NCBI GenBank assembly: GCA_000447185.1
Contig: KE647364.1
Location: 25,633-72,113, forward strand
Length of the DNA: 46,481 bases
Direction of reading: 5' to 3'
DNA from: Vairimorpha apis BRL 01
Taxonomy: Eukaryota; Microsporidia; Nosematidae
Shown: piece by piece, positions 10,250 through 19,929 of the stretch
Position numbering within the stretch: position 1 is the first letter of the stretch
Layout of the letters: each line of letters begins with the position of its first letter
The notes under the pieces: generated by a model
Databases searched by the model: none
What the model was told of the DNA's origin: nothing
The model's input: the letters and a program-made list of their open reading frames with translations, nothing else
Program-made: the position numbers and the translations under genes

Positions 10250-10690
10250 ATATGAAGAACACTAAAAATATTTCTTCTTTAAATTGATGTACTTTAATTT
10301 AAAAGTTGTATCAAGTCAATGGAAGGCTACGTTGATAAACACAATTTCTGTAATATATCAAATATAACGCGAATATTACAAGATGCATAAATTTGTTATC
10401 AACGGGTCACAAAAATAGGTTAAACCATTGGTATGGAAGCAAAATATATTGAAAAAGATTAAACAAGTTGATTAAATATGCTAAATTTTTCAGTTGAATA
10501 GAAAGTTAAAGCTAAAAAAATTATGCTTAAGTTATATTTTAAGTGTTTAGATCAAAAAATATCAAAATCTATACTGTCTTTTAAAAAATTTAGTCTATAC
10601 TAAAAAGTTAGAGTTTACCGAAACAAAAAGAGTATTAAAGATACAATCAAAACTTTAAGTTATATAGAAGTGTTTTCTATAGATTTACAT
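10250..10690 (+). pseudogene. R4-like non-LTR retrotransposon fragment (N-terminal region), plus strand
   Basis: Plus-strand sequence contains SCIKSMEGYVDKHN then SNITRILQDA and ICYQRVTKIG. These align with ATIKAVQDHVSNHP, SDIARILQAA and ICYQETTRKD in element A (13.5-13.7 kb, minus). A second block, KDTIKTLSYIEVFSIDL (10.62-10.69 kb), aligns with TKALSSIETISIEN of A (about 13.25 kb). Stops and frameshifts are frequent. It lies tail to tail with the 3' end of A, in opposite orientation, and is therefore a separate insertion, probably truncated at both ends. Confidence 0.65.
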
Positions 10691-10762
10691 GAAATATAAA
10701 AGGTTTATTGGGTTATTATTTTATTTTGTTAATATTATTAGTATTTTCAATTTGTGAATTAT

Positions 10763-11056
10763 TTAAAGCAATTTCATCTTCATAGTCCTCACTTTGATTA
10801 TCTCGGGGCTTTTTTGTTTGTTTATTTTAAGTTTCGCCTCCTCGATATTTATATTTTCTAAAGATATAGTTTTTACTAAATTCTCCACTGCTTTTTCCAC
10901 CTCGTCCTCTCTTGGTTCAATCCACTCATATCCTCGTCTTCTTTCCATAGAAATAGACTCTAAAATCTTCTTAAGTACAATGTATTGCATGTACGCCTCA
11001 AGATTTGGTTGTATTTCCAGCTCTTTGACATACTTTCTGTGGTACTTAGTTACCAC
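10763..11056 (-). pseudogene. Element A ORF, part 6: C-terminal tail
   Basis: The frame resumes KIVPYVITWDGVVTKYHRKY, then ELEIQPNLEAYMQYIVLKK and a charged tail (EDEVEKAVENLVKTISLENI), ending at 10763. The blocks D-G-V-V-T-K-Y-H-R-K-Y and L-E-x-Y-x-Q-x-x-V-L-K-K recur in elements B (14.44-14.70 kb) and C (43.5-43.6 kb), so this is a conserved C-terminal extension beyond the nuclease. Confidence 0.75.
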
Positions 11057-11070
11057 CCCATCCCATGTTA

Positions 11071-11690
11071 TTACGTATGGAACAATCTTTGTCCGAGTTC
11101 ATTAGCCAAAAGATCATACTTTCTCAATTTTTCGTTTTCGACAATAGTCAAACGGTCTTGATTGGTTATTCCAATCTCAACAATTAAGATTTCTTTATTC
11201 TTTTTGTCTATTACTACTATGTCAGGTTTATTACGGCAGACTTTAATATCAGTTGATACTCTTGTATCCACTCATATCTCGGCATTGTCATTAGACATAA
11301 CCTCTTGAACTGAGTGGCTTCTTATTTTATTCGTTTTTCTAAATCCATATTTTTTACAAAGAAAAAGATGTATACATATAACTACCTTATTGTGCCTTCT
11401 CATGTAGTCAAAACCCAACATTCGGTCGCACTTGGTAGCTAAATGATCAACTGTCTTTCTTTGAGATCCACAGTGAGGACGTTGTACTACTTGACCAACA
11501 GAAGATATTTCTATCCTGTAGGAAGCAATAAATTGCTTCGGATCTGGCCTGATTGTTTCCCTTTGTTAGTTATGTAGACGAATCCTTAATGCTTATTAGT
11601 TCATTGGTCTTAGCTTTATACAACTTACCATGATTTGTCCGATTTTTAATTTCGTTGTATAATTTTAATTTTTGTGCTTCAACTAACGCT
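11071..11690 (-). pseudogene. Element A ORF, part 5: Cys/His finger and restriction-like endonuclease
   Basis: After EAQKLKLYNEIKNRTNHGKL the frame shifts and stops, then resumes with QRPHCGSQRKTVDHLATKCD, a Cys/His finger (the H-C pair, H 11 residues on and C five later). DRMLGFDYMRRHN follows. From 11271 the clean frame gives NKPDIVVIDKKNKEILIVEI: the PD, then the later acidic residue in VE, the core of the PD-(D/E)XK nuclease of R2/R4 elements. TIVENEKLRKYDLLANEL follows, supplying basic residues. This nuclease nicks target DNA to start integration. The frame breaks at about 11075. Confidence 0.85.
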
Positions 11691-12312
11691 TTAAGGATGG
11701 AATTTCTTTCAGACCATACCTAATTTTGAGGTAACTTACTATAAGTGATAGGTGAGAAGCACATGCTTCTTCACTTTTCAATATTGCAGCACGTCTAAGA
11801 GAGCTATTTCTAGTCTCGTTAAACGATTTATGCATTGTTAAAAGCATATATTCACTATTAATTTCAATATTAGTAATTCCTCTCCCCATTTCCGTTCTGG
11901 GTATGTACAGTCTTTCTGTACATGCTGGCTGTAAATAAACTTGGTACTTAATTAGTACCTGACGGATGTCAAGATCCAGACTTTTAAAATCACTAGGTTC
12001 AGGTTTTACGAGTCCTACTTGGTATTTAATAACTGATTTTGCATGCTCATTGATGGCTCGAATTATGTTCTTACCTTTGAGTTTAGTCATACACAGTTTT
12101 TCTACCCGACAAAGTATTTCCTTCCTAACTTTTTCAAAAGTCTCTCTTTTGACTATACTGGAGGCGTCTTCCGTTATTCCTAGGTATTTATAACCTTGAT
12201 GGCCTTCCAATATAACTGCATCGCTTTCACACCCTGTACAGTTAGTAGAGGATTTCCCCCGGTTCATCTCAAGTCCTACAATCGCAAAGAATTTTTTAAT
12301 TTCTTCGTTCAT
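11683..12312 (-). pseudogene. Element A ORF, part 4: RT thumb and post-RT region
   Basis: A clean 209-codon frame, the longest in the window, starting NEEIKKFFAIVGLEMNRGKS and including GYKYLGITED, the usual post-palm K-Y-L-G block of non-LTR reverse transcriptases, and then a helical region (EKVRKEILCRVEKLCMTKL). The segment RLYIPRTEMGRGITNIE matches the R-L-Y-x-P-R-x-x-G-G-R-G-L pattern conserved after the RT in R4-type elements. A frameshift at the end joins it to SILKALVEAQKLKLYNEIK. Confidence 0.8.
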
Positions 12313-12323
12313 TGACTTGAGAG

Positions 12324-13189
12324 TTACTTGGTCTTTGCAAGAAGCTTTAGATCATCAATAAACAGCAGGTGGTTAGTTATAAAGTCCTTTTCCTTTAAAT
12401 TAATTTCTACTTTTGAATACATTGAGTTAAGTTTCCTACTCAACGGTTCCATACATAGAACAAATAGTAAAGGTGATAGAGAGTCTCCTTGTAAAATTCC
12501 TCTCTCTATCTTTTTCTCCAGGATTGTTTCCACTCCAGACTTTATCTCAATGTGCCACTGGTTGATAATACTTTCAAGGAAAGTAACTATCCATTGAGGA
12601 TGATTCAATTTACTTACGCACGCTAATAGATATCTATGGTCTACTGAATCGTAGGCTTTTTAACATCTATCCACATGGTTTTCAGTTTGTTACCATGCTC
12701 CTTATTGATTGCTATGTAAACCATAGCTTGTTCTTTGGCTCCTTGCACGTTACTAACTGTTCTCATCTGGTTTTCAGCCAACAACCCTCTTCTCTCTACT
12801 ATTAACTGAATAACCTTCGTCGTGCATTTTGTTGTTAGTTTGTAGAGATTAGACATACATGTGATAGGCCTAAAGTCGCTACCACGTGTTGGAACACCTT
12901 TCGGTATCATGTATGTCAAACTTTTGTAAAACCAAGATTCGGGATTTTCCCCTTTTAAACATAGCTCCTTCATAACATTATAAAGGAATGGATGAATACT
13001 TTCACATTTCTTAATAAAGAAATTGTAAATGCCATCACATCCAGCAGCTTTCAAATTCGGAAGATATTTAGTAATATCAACAAATTCTGCATATGTAGAA
13101 AAAAGTTCTTGATCATTTATATCAGGGACATACTCCATAAGATAAGCATCGAAGGTTTTATATGTATCTATATCATCTTTGTTTTCCAC
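12324..13189 (-). pseudogene. Element A ORF, part 3: reverse transcriptase
   Basis: RT fingers and palm in order: KAAGCDGIYNFFIKK (the A-x-G-x-D-G-I block), YMIPKGVPTRGSDFRPITCM, then WIDVKK (motif A). A one-base loss in an A run (about 12655-12659) breaks the frame. The other frame resumes AYDSVDHRYLLACVSKLN, ERGILQGDSLSPLLFVLCM (motif B) and LLFIDDLKLLAK (motif C, about 12343-12368; both catalytic aspartates present). The F-x-D-D-L-K form of motif C is typical of R2/R4-type enzymes. A second one-base deletion follows at about 12335-12340 (a T run on the plus strand). The enzyme would copy element RNA by target-primed reverse transcription; here the frame is broken although the catalytic residues survive. 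Confidence 0.88.
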
Positions 13190-13223
13190 ATAGTAGACCA
13201 GAAGTTTGATATATCTACTTTAC

Positions 13224-13800
13224 TCACATCATGATTAATTTCTTGAGAATTACCGAGTTTTCTATAGAAATTGTTTCTATAGAGCTCAAAGCTTTGGTTT
13301 TGCACTCTATATTCTCTGCTTCGATGCGCCCCCAGATTTTCGAATGTACAGCTGCTCTTTCGCTAAAGATAGTTATAGCTTTAGAAGTATCCTGATGTAA
13401 ACATGCAAGCATATTCACCTCTCTCATATACTTTCTAGCGTCGCGCTTTTCTTCAACTGAGAGTTTTACAAAGGCTCGAACCTTCTTAAAAGATTCACCT
13501 TACTTTCAAGTAAAGCAATCTTACCTTTAATGCTTTCTACCAATTTTGACGGTTTAGCATCTTTACGGGTAGTCTCCTGATAGCAAATCTGTGCTGCCTG
13601 CAGTATCCGCGCTATATCGGACATTGAATTCGGTGGGTGATTGCTGACATGGTCTTGTACAGCTTTGATAGTTGCATCAAGCTTTATGATAATCAAACTT
13701 TCAACAATGGAATTTTTCGCGTTCGTTCCATTTTTCCACACTAGTTTTATTCAGGATTGCAAGCTTCTCTTTAAAAAATTGAATGTTTCTAAAAGGATTT
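13224..13800 (-). pseudogene. Element A ORF, part 2: N-terminal linker
   Basis: Two open stretches, about 13741-13466 and 13427-13224, in different frames, joined by EKRDARKYMREVNMLACLHQ across a frameshift. The first contains SDIARILQAAQICYQET, the segment also found in the plus-strand fragment at 10.3 kb. Predicted helical and charged; no catalytic motif. A further shift near 13200 leads into the RT part. Confidence 0.65.
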
Positions 13801-13806
13801 TACCAT

Positions 13807-14247
13807 TTAAAAGGCTACACTCCTTTTCCACTGTTTCGTTTTTCGCCTTTTATTACTGTCCAATTTATACTCTCGGTCTGAGTATTGTATACCATTATTA
13901 GTAGTAAGAGCTTGTTTTGCTCTACTGATAATTTCTTGGACTTCCATGTCAGATAAAAACCTCCTACAGAAGACATAGTTAGCTTTTTTCCAACCTCCTC
14001 TTGGCATTCTGCCAAACCTATTAAGTATTGCTAAGTACACTTTTTGAGGCCATTCTTCTTTAATATACTCGATACTTGTAAGGATCGAATCTAGAGTTTC
14101 GGAAGTGGAAAAAGAGAAATTATTAGCTTTTTTATTACCGTACTCTTCAGTAATACTAATATTGTCGTAAATAATCGCTTCAAATGTTTTTAAAAGTTTT
14201 GTTTTGTTTTCTCCTGTTTGCTCTGTCTTTACCCCATTAGGATCCAT
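13807..14247 (-). pseudogene. Element A ORF, part 1: N-terminal region
   Basis: A 146-codon frame from the ATG at 14245-14247 (MDPNGVKTEQTGENKTKLLK...). It is charged and mostly helical in character, with no recognisable zinc finger at the extreme N-terminus. The block KKANYVFCRRFLSDMEVQE has a counterpart in element B (ATDVFCKKFYYPNTKEV, 17.5 kb), which shows it belongs to the element. It stops at 13807 because of a frameshift; the continuation is in the next frame from about 13810, with one stop near 13760. Confidence 0.7.
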
Positions 14248-14260
14248 GACAGTATAAAAT

Positions 14261-14435
14261 TAATTATATAGTTGAAAAAGAAAAGATTAAATAGTTTTGT
14301 TATATTATGTAGAACAAATAAGAATACACTGATGTGTTTAATTCATATTATAAATATCTTTAAAATATATTTATTAAATCTTAAGAGCATATAATTTTTA
14401 TAGCATAAATAAATTTTTTAATATATAATTAAACT
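14261..14435. other. Spacer between two head-to-tail non-LTR elements
   Basis: Short A/T-rich gap between the 5' end of A and the recognisable 3' coding end of B. It probably contains B's 3' untranslated region and A's 5' leader. No other feature seen. Confidence 0.4.
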
Positions 14436-14439
14436 TTTT

Positions 14440-15120
14440 TAAGAGGTAATTTCATTATATTTTCGCTTCCGTATCAAACGAGTTCACTTAAAATGTAAGT
14501 TTTTGTTCCTCTCGTTTTCCGATAATATTAAGTCGCCACCTTTCTGTAATCCAAAGACATACTCTCAAGTGTTTTTTTAAGAGTCACCGATTGTATATAT
14601 GCTTCGAATTAATTTGAAATTTCTTGCGCCTTTCTGAATTTTGCAATGTATTTAGTGAACAAACATTTTATGTTAACACATACGAATTTTCCTTATCTTA
14701 CACCTATGTATTAAACCTATTTTATTAGAAAACTATAGTAATTTCAATCTTTTAATATCTCTACTTGTTGTATGTTGTCAATAAATGTGATTTATATTTA
14801 ACTATGAGAATCTCTTCAGATTTATCATCTATTACTACATTATCTGGTTTATTATATTTATTTTTAATATCTATTTTTATTGTAGTATCGATTCTTATTT
14901 CTATAAATTTTTTAGCCACTATCTGTTTAACTGAGTAGATTCTTAGCCTTTTTCCTAATATCTTAATATTGTATTTTTTGCATAAAAGCAAATGCAAATA
15001 CTTTAAATTTTCATTGTGATGCCTCATATAATCGTGCCCTAACATTTTCATACAACTCTTAGCCATATGATCAACTGTTCTTTTTGATTAATTACAATGT
15101 TGGCAAATGTTGATATTATT
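14440..15120 (-). pseudogene. Element B finger, nuclease and C-terminal remnants
   Basis: The frame 15066-14761 starts MAKSCMKMLGHDYMRHHNEN, equivalent to ATKCDRMLGFDYMRRHN of A, and later contains KYNKPDNVVIDDKSEEILIV, the PD-(D/E)XK core. In A the E is in IVEI; here the residue reads K (IVKY), so the nuclease looks inactivated. Farther on (14.70-14.44 kb) FEAYIQSVTLKKTLESMSLD matches the C-terminal tail of A. Confidence 0.75.
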
Positions 15121-15693
15121 GAAAAATATTTTTCTTATCAATGATTACCAGAACTTACCATTGTATTTCTCTGAAGTATTACATTTGTGTAGCCACATCG
15201 ACGAGTCCTTTTACTGAAATAATTCGTTTTCTAGTCATCTATCAATGTTTTGATAAAATCTGGTCCTTATGTCGTTAATAAATTTAGAACGTTGTACGTT
15301 CAGTAATTCATAATTAAATTTTATTTAAGGCCATATTTCTTGCTAAGAAATTTATCAATTAATAAAAAATCCTCTGATCACCTGACTGTATTTTTAAAAT
15401 CGCGTCTCTTCTTAAATAAACATTCCTTGTTGATTCAAATTATAGTTTAAAATTGAGAAGCAATGTTTCTCACTTAAGCTCTGCTGATGCAAGTCTTCGT
15501 CCTAATTCTTTTCGGTTCAGATATAATATTTCTTTGCATGCAAGTTGTAAATTAATCCCATTAAATATTAAAATCTATCTAATTTATGATCTGATTTTTT
15601 AAAATATTTAGGCTCGATGTCTAGTAAACCAATGAAATAACTTTAAATAAAGATTGAAATATCACTGGTTGCTTTTATTAGGTAAATATTATT

Positions 15694-16700
15694 TTAGTTG
15701 ATTTTTATAACACTTACATTATCCTCTTTATTTTTTATTAATATATCCATATTATCTTTTGTAGGTTCGCAAGTTTTGTCCTCAATTATTTTAAAATAAT
15801 TGTAACAGTCATTATTATTTAAAAGTACAGTGTTGTTTATTGATATCAAAGAGTTATTGGCTGATTTCATGATGTTCATTTCAGGTCTTATTGTAGTAAA
15901 AAAAATCTTTTAGTTTTCATTGTTATTATCTGGAGTGTTGCATTTTTCTACGAAGGGATTTTAAAATCATCTATAAATAATAAATGATTCTTAGAATAAC
16001 TTTTCTGTTCACTTAATGGTTTCTGTACCTTTACTAACATACCAATAAGTCTTTTGCTTAATGGATTCATAATTATTATGAAAAGAAGATGTGACAAGCT
16101 ATCTCCTTGTAATATTCCTTTTTTTTAATTTCTTTTGATAGTATTTTTTTTGTTATTATACACAATATTTAACATTCATCTCTTAAAAATTGATCTTATA
16201 AAACTTTTTATCCACGCTGGAAAGCTTAAAGAATCTATGCATATAAGTAAACAATTGTGATCTATCGAGTCAAATGCTTTTTTTTACATCAATATACGAT
16301 ATTTATAGTTTTTATACACTGCTTGTTTACTGCTATATTTATCATAACCTGTTCTTCGCATATTTACATTTCTTTTGTACCCAGTTGATTTTCAAATATA
16401 ATTTCTCTTTATTCAAGCACTAATTGCATAGTTTTGGTTACACATTTAGTCATTAGTTTATAAAAGTTTGACATGTATGTTATTGGTCTAAAATGTGACC
16501 CTTTTGTAGCTTCACCTTTCGGTAATAAAAAAGGCCAACTGTATATAACCAGTCTTTTTAAATGACCATATATAAACATATTTCCTTTATTAATTTAAAC
16601 AAAATCCCGTGTAGAGAGCTAATTCACTTAATATAAAATTGAAAATGCCATCTTATTCAACAACCTTCCAATTCGGTAAAAAAGAAAACGATCTTTCACT
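15694..16700 (-). pseudogene. Element B reverse transcriptase and post-RT remnants
   Basis: Pieces in several frames: LPKGEATKGSHFRPITYMSN (about 16480-16535), a motif A remnant with an extra A in the run before AFDSIDHNCLLICI (about 16250-16300), KGILQGDSLSHLLFI (about 16080-16125), and HLLFIDDFKIP (about 15960-15995, both aspartates kept). The frame 15879-15694 (MNIMKSANNSLISINNTVLL...) aligns with the MNRGKSSTNCTG...GYKYLG post-palm block of A. The line-up with A leaves no doubt about identity. Confidence 0.78.
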
Positions 16701-17312
16701 TATAAACTTGAAGTGTTTTTGTGACTCTTTAAGGACAAACTAGCTCAAATATTCTTGATATTTATCACTATTGTTTGACATTTCTTTGTTCTATTTATCA
16801 TTCTAAAAATTTATAACTTCGTCTTTTTCTATATTAGACATAACGCTAGGTCGTTTTGTTTTCATGTCTCGGTAAAATTTACCTCTGTACAATTCAAATT
16901 TTCTATTTGTGTATCTGAATTTCAATCTTTTCTCATAGCATTCTAATTTCTTTTAAAAATAAATATCTTATTTCTGATTCAGCAACCTCTAAATCACCTT
17001 TTCTAATAAGTAATATATTATCTTTTTTCATTATTTTCCTAGACTTTTTCTTATTTCTGAATTTTTATGTTTTGTAAGATCATTATATTTGATCAGTTCA
17101 AAAATTCCTAATTCTACAATACAATTTTCTTTTTAAAGTTATTATACCATTCCAATTTTTTTCTTTGTTTTGTTTTATTACCTTGTAAGTACTTTGTGCA
17201 GATTATATCACACGTTCCACTTCAGACAGATTTTTATAGAGGTTAGTCTTTATATATTTGCCAATCACCATGTTAATTTTATTTATTAGCTCTGCATTTA
17301 CGTTATCTCGCA

Positions 17313-17591
17313 TTAATTTAAAAGTCCTATAAATTTTTTACACATTTCGTTCAAATGATTTTTCGATTTTATTATAAAAATAGCGTTTGGCAATAATATA
17401 TCTTTTTGGTTATGAACTGTATTATCTTTAATAAAATTACATTTTATTTCGCTTTGTACCTTCCTCAGATTATTATATTTTATTAAAAATACTTTGTTTA
17501 ATTCATTCTTAAGATTATTATGTGCTCTCTTTTTAAACACTTCCTTAGTATTTGGGTAATAAAATTTTTTGCAAAATACATCTGTTGCCAT
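17313..17591 (-). pseudogene. Element B N-terminal ORF fragment
   Basis: A 92-codon open stretch beginning with the ATG at 17589-17591 (MATDVFCKKFYYPNTKEVFK), aligned with KKANYVFCRRFLSDMEVQE of A. The rest is lysine- and asparagine-rich and helical. The region upstream to 17835 is broken by stops; downstream, frames are lost until the RT. Confidence 0.55.
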
Positions 17592-17991
17592 CTTTCATAT
17601 TTCTTTAGAAATTCTTTCTAATATCTTACGTATATTTTTAAAAGCGTCCGTTGTCTTGGCCAAAATTATTTGTGAGATTAGACTGATAATTGCAGAGCCG
17701 TAAGAGTAAAAACCAATATTTTTGTTTAGTCTCCTTATATGTTGCATTTTTAGCAAGTCATCAGTTTTGAAAGCACTTTTAAATTAAATTTTTGTTCATA
17801 ATTATTTTCTCTAGATTTTTCATTTTTTCCTCCATAAATAATGATTTATATATTATAATATTATAATATAAAAAATAAAAAGATAAAGTTTAATGTAAAT
17901 TCAATAAAAAGTTTTTTATTTTATATAAAAATATAGTCCAACACATGACTTTCAATTCTAAATGCTTATTTTAATTAAATTTAAATATTGT

Positions 17992-19929
17992 TTAATCTAT
18001 AATAATAATCTTAAATCTCTTTAAAATAAACCAACGGAAATCTACTGTAACACTTTTTGTGTACAAAATATCATCATTTTCACATTCAATTAGCTTTATT
18101 TTTATGTCTTTCTAAATTTCAGAAAAATATAAAAATTTTGTAAAATTACAGATCAATTTACAATCATCATTTATATTATTTTTAACCTTTAAAAAAAATG
18201 TTTAACCAAATTCAAGTGTGCCATTAAATTTATCATGATCAATAAGTTCAGGAATATGACCAAATACGTCTAAACCAATATGATCTTTTAATATGTATTC
18301 CCAATAATTATTTGTGTGGACATTTTGTGTATTTTTAGAATCACAGAATATCTCAATCAAAACTCTATTTTTGTTATGCTAATTTATCTTCTTAAGTTTT
18401 TTCAATTTTTCTTCAGATTCTAAATCCAATCTATATTCATCGCTATTAATAAAAAGTTCATATAAAAATATCATTTTATTTTTATGTTTTTCTGTACAGT
18501 AACAAATAGCTGCAGATGAACTATTCAAATGAACTTCGACAAACATAAGATTATCAGATGAAAAAAAGTTTAAAAATAATTACACCTATATATTTTTTAA
18601 ATTCGTTTAAAAGATTTTCTGGAACATTCCATCTAAGATGATCATCATTAGGATTATATATATGATAAATAAAACTTTTAAAAATTGCGGTATCAAGATA
18701 TTTGAATTCACTTGTGAATTGATTGGGATCCAATATTACTAGTTGGTTATCAGTTTTGTACTCATCTTTATTAAAAATATACAATGGTAAAGTATATGGT
18801 CGACATTTTCTTAAGTTTTCAAAATTAAATTTAATTGGTTTTGCATTAAGATTAGCATATATATCGTTAATTTTAATATTTTTATTATCATCTATGAATA
18901 ATCTATTTCCAATTCTAGCTTTTAGTTCATATATATCTATGTCTGTTGAATCAACGGAATACTTAATAGGATGATTGTCTCTTAAATCTAGAAAATCGAG
19001 AATGCTTAAAATTTCGAGAAAATCAATATGTCTGTTCTTTATTTTATTGTTTTTAAGAAGTAAAAATTGCAAAATTTACATTCTATAAGTTCTTTTATTA
19101 AATTCAAAATACCATTTTCAGATAAATTTAAAAATATTAAATTTTTTAAAGTAAAATATTATTCGGTATCAATTAAATATGATTTCGACTTAAAAATAAG
19201 AAATTTATAGATTGTATAATACAAATTGATTTAATATTAGCTATAGAATTATCTAATAAGTTTAATTTGTTTAAATTACATAAAATAAAATTTTCAGGGA
19301 ATTTACATATATTATTATAACTTAAATTCATATAATTCAAATTTGTTAATTTATTTATAAAATCAGGTAAACTTTTAATTTTATTATAAAACAAATCAAT
19401 TTCTTTAACCTTAGGTAATTTACTTATAGACGAATTTATAATGAATATATTACTAAAACTATAATCTATAATTTTCAAATTGGTAAAAATTTTCATCGAT
19501 TTTGAAAAATCTGATAAATAATTTGTTTAAAATAATTTCTTCAAGATTTATTAAATCAAAAAATGTTCTGGTAAATTTTATAAATGATTATTAATTAATC
19601 CAATGCGTTTTAAACTTATTGGTAGTTCACAAAACTCTATTGATGAATTATTACTTAAATCGAGACGAATTAAATTTTAAAAAAATTATTTTGGTGGAAC
19701 AAAAGTTAAACTGCGACTGCTTAAATTACGACTTATTGGTGCAAGTTTTAGGTGTTTAAATTTTTTTTAACCCATCTTGAGAAAATTTATCAATTAATAA
19801 CTGTTCTGTTACATCGATAAGATTATCAATAATATTACAGCCATTTAAAAATTAAAAATTTAATCTTTTCAAATCATAAATGCTTTCTAAAAGATAGGCT
19901 AATAAAATTCTCACATTTAAACTTTTCAT
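17992..19929 (-). pseudogene. Leucine-rich-repeat protein pseudogene
   Basis: A minus-strand coding relic of about 640 codons from an ATG at 19927-19929 (MKSLNVRILLAYLLESIYDL) to a TAA at 17992-17994. Repeats of the L-x-x-L-x-L-x-x-N type are clear: LIRLDLSNNSSIEFCELPIS, NKLTNLNYMNLSYNNICKFP, LCNLNKLNLLDNSIANIKS, EILSILDFLDLRDNHPIKY. After the repeats comes a non-repeat C-terminal domain of about 320 residues (for example RKCRPYTLPLYIFNKDEYKT; YWEYILKDHIGLDVFGHIPE) that I do not recognise. Five or more frameshifts or stops interrupt it; long open pieces remain at 19496-19173 and 19072-18554. LRR proteins usually form binding surfaces; no membrane segment or signal peptide is evident. It lies just upstream of element B, same strand. 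Confidence 0.75.

Larger units (their letters stand above)
10700..14260 (-). mobile_element. Non-LTR retrotransposon A (R4/Dong-like), minus strand
   Basis: About 3.5 kb with the order expected of a single-ORF R2/R4-type element: N-terminal region, reverse transcriptase with the FIDDLK catalytic motif, thumb region, Cys/His finger, PD-(D/E)XK restriction-like endonuclease and a C-terminal tail. The ORF is split by at least six frameshifts and a few stops, several being one-base length changes in A or T runs. Start and end are approximate: the first ATG is at 14247, the last recognisable codon at 10763, and the 3' untranslated part is A/T-rich with no obvious tandem tail. R4/Dong elements in other organisms insert site-specifically or in simple repeats; I cannot see the target here. 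It is the best preserved of three copies. Confidence 0.9.
14440..17835 (-). mobile_element. Non-LTR retrotransposon B (R4/Dong-like), minus strand, heavily decayed
   Basis: Same family and layout as A, but older: more A/T-rich, with many stops and frameshifts. Recognisable, 5' to 3' on the minus strand: a possible start ATG (17835), N-terminal block (17.3-17.6 kb), RT (15.95-16.70 kb), post-RT block (15.69-15.88 kb), Cys/His finger and nuclease (14.76-15.12 kb), C-terminal tail (14.44-14.70 kb). It lies immediately upstream of A in the same orientation. Its length is close to that of A, so it was probably full-length when inserted. Confidence 0.8.

Noticed and set aside
11966..12193. Plus-strand open frames opposite the R4-like element A (also 10794-11105, 12328-12597, 12992-13234, 13641-13901)
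   Set aside because: Shadows of the minus-strand transposon ORF, which carries the RT and nuclease motifs.
18723..18974. 83-codon plus-strand frame
   Set aside because: Antisense to the LRR pseudogene's open frame.
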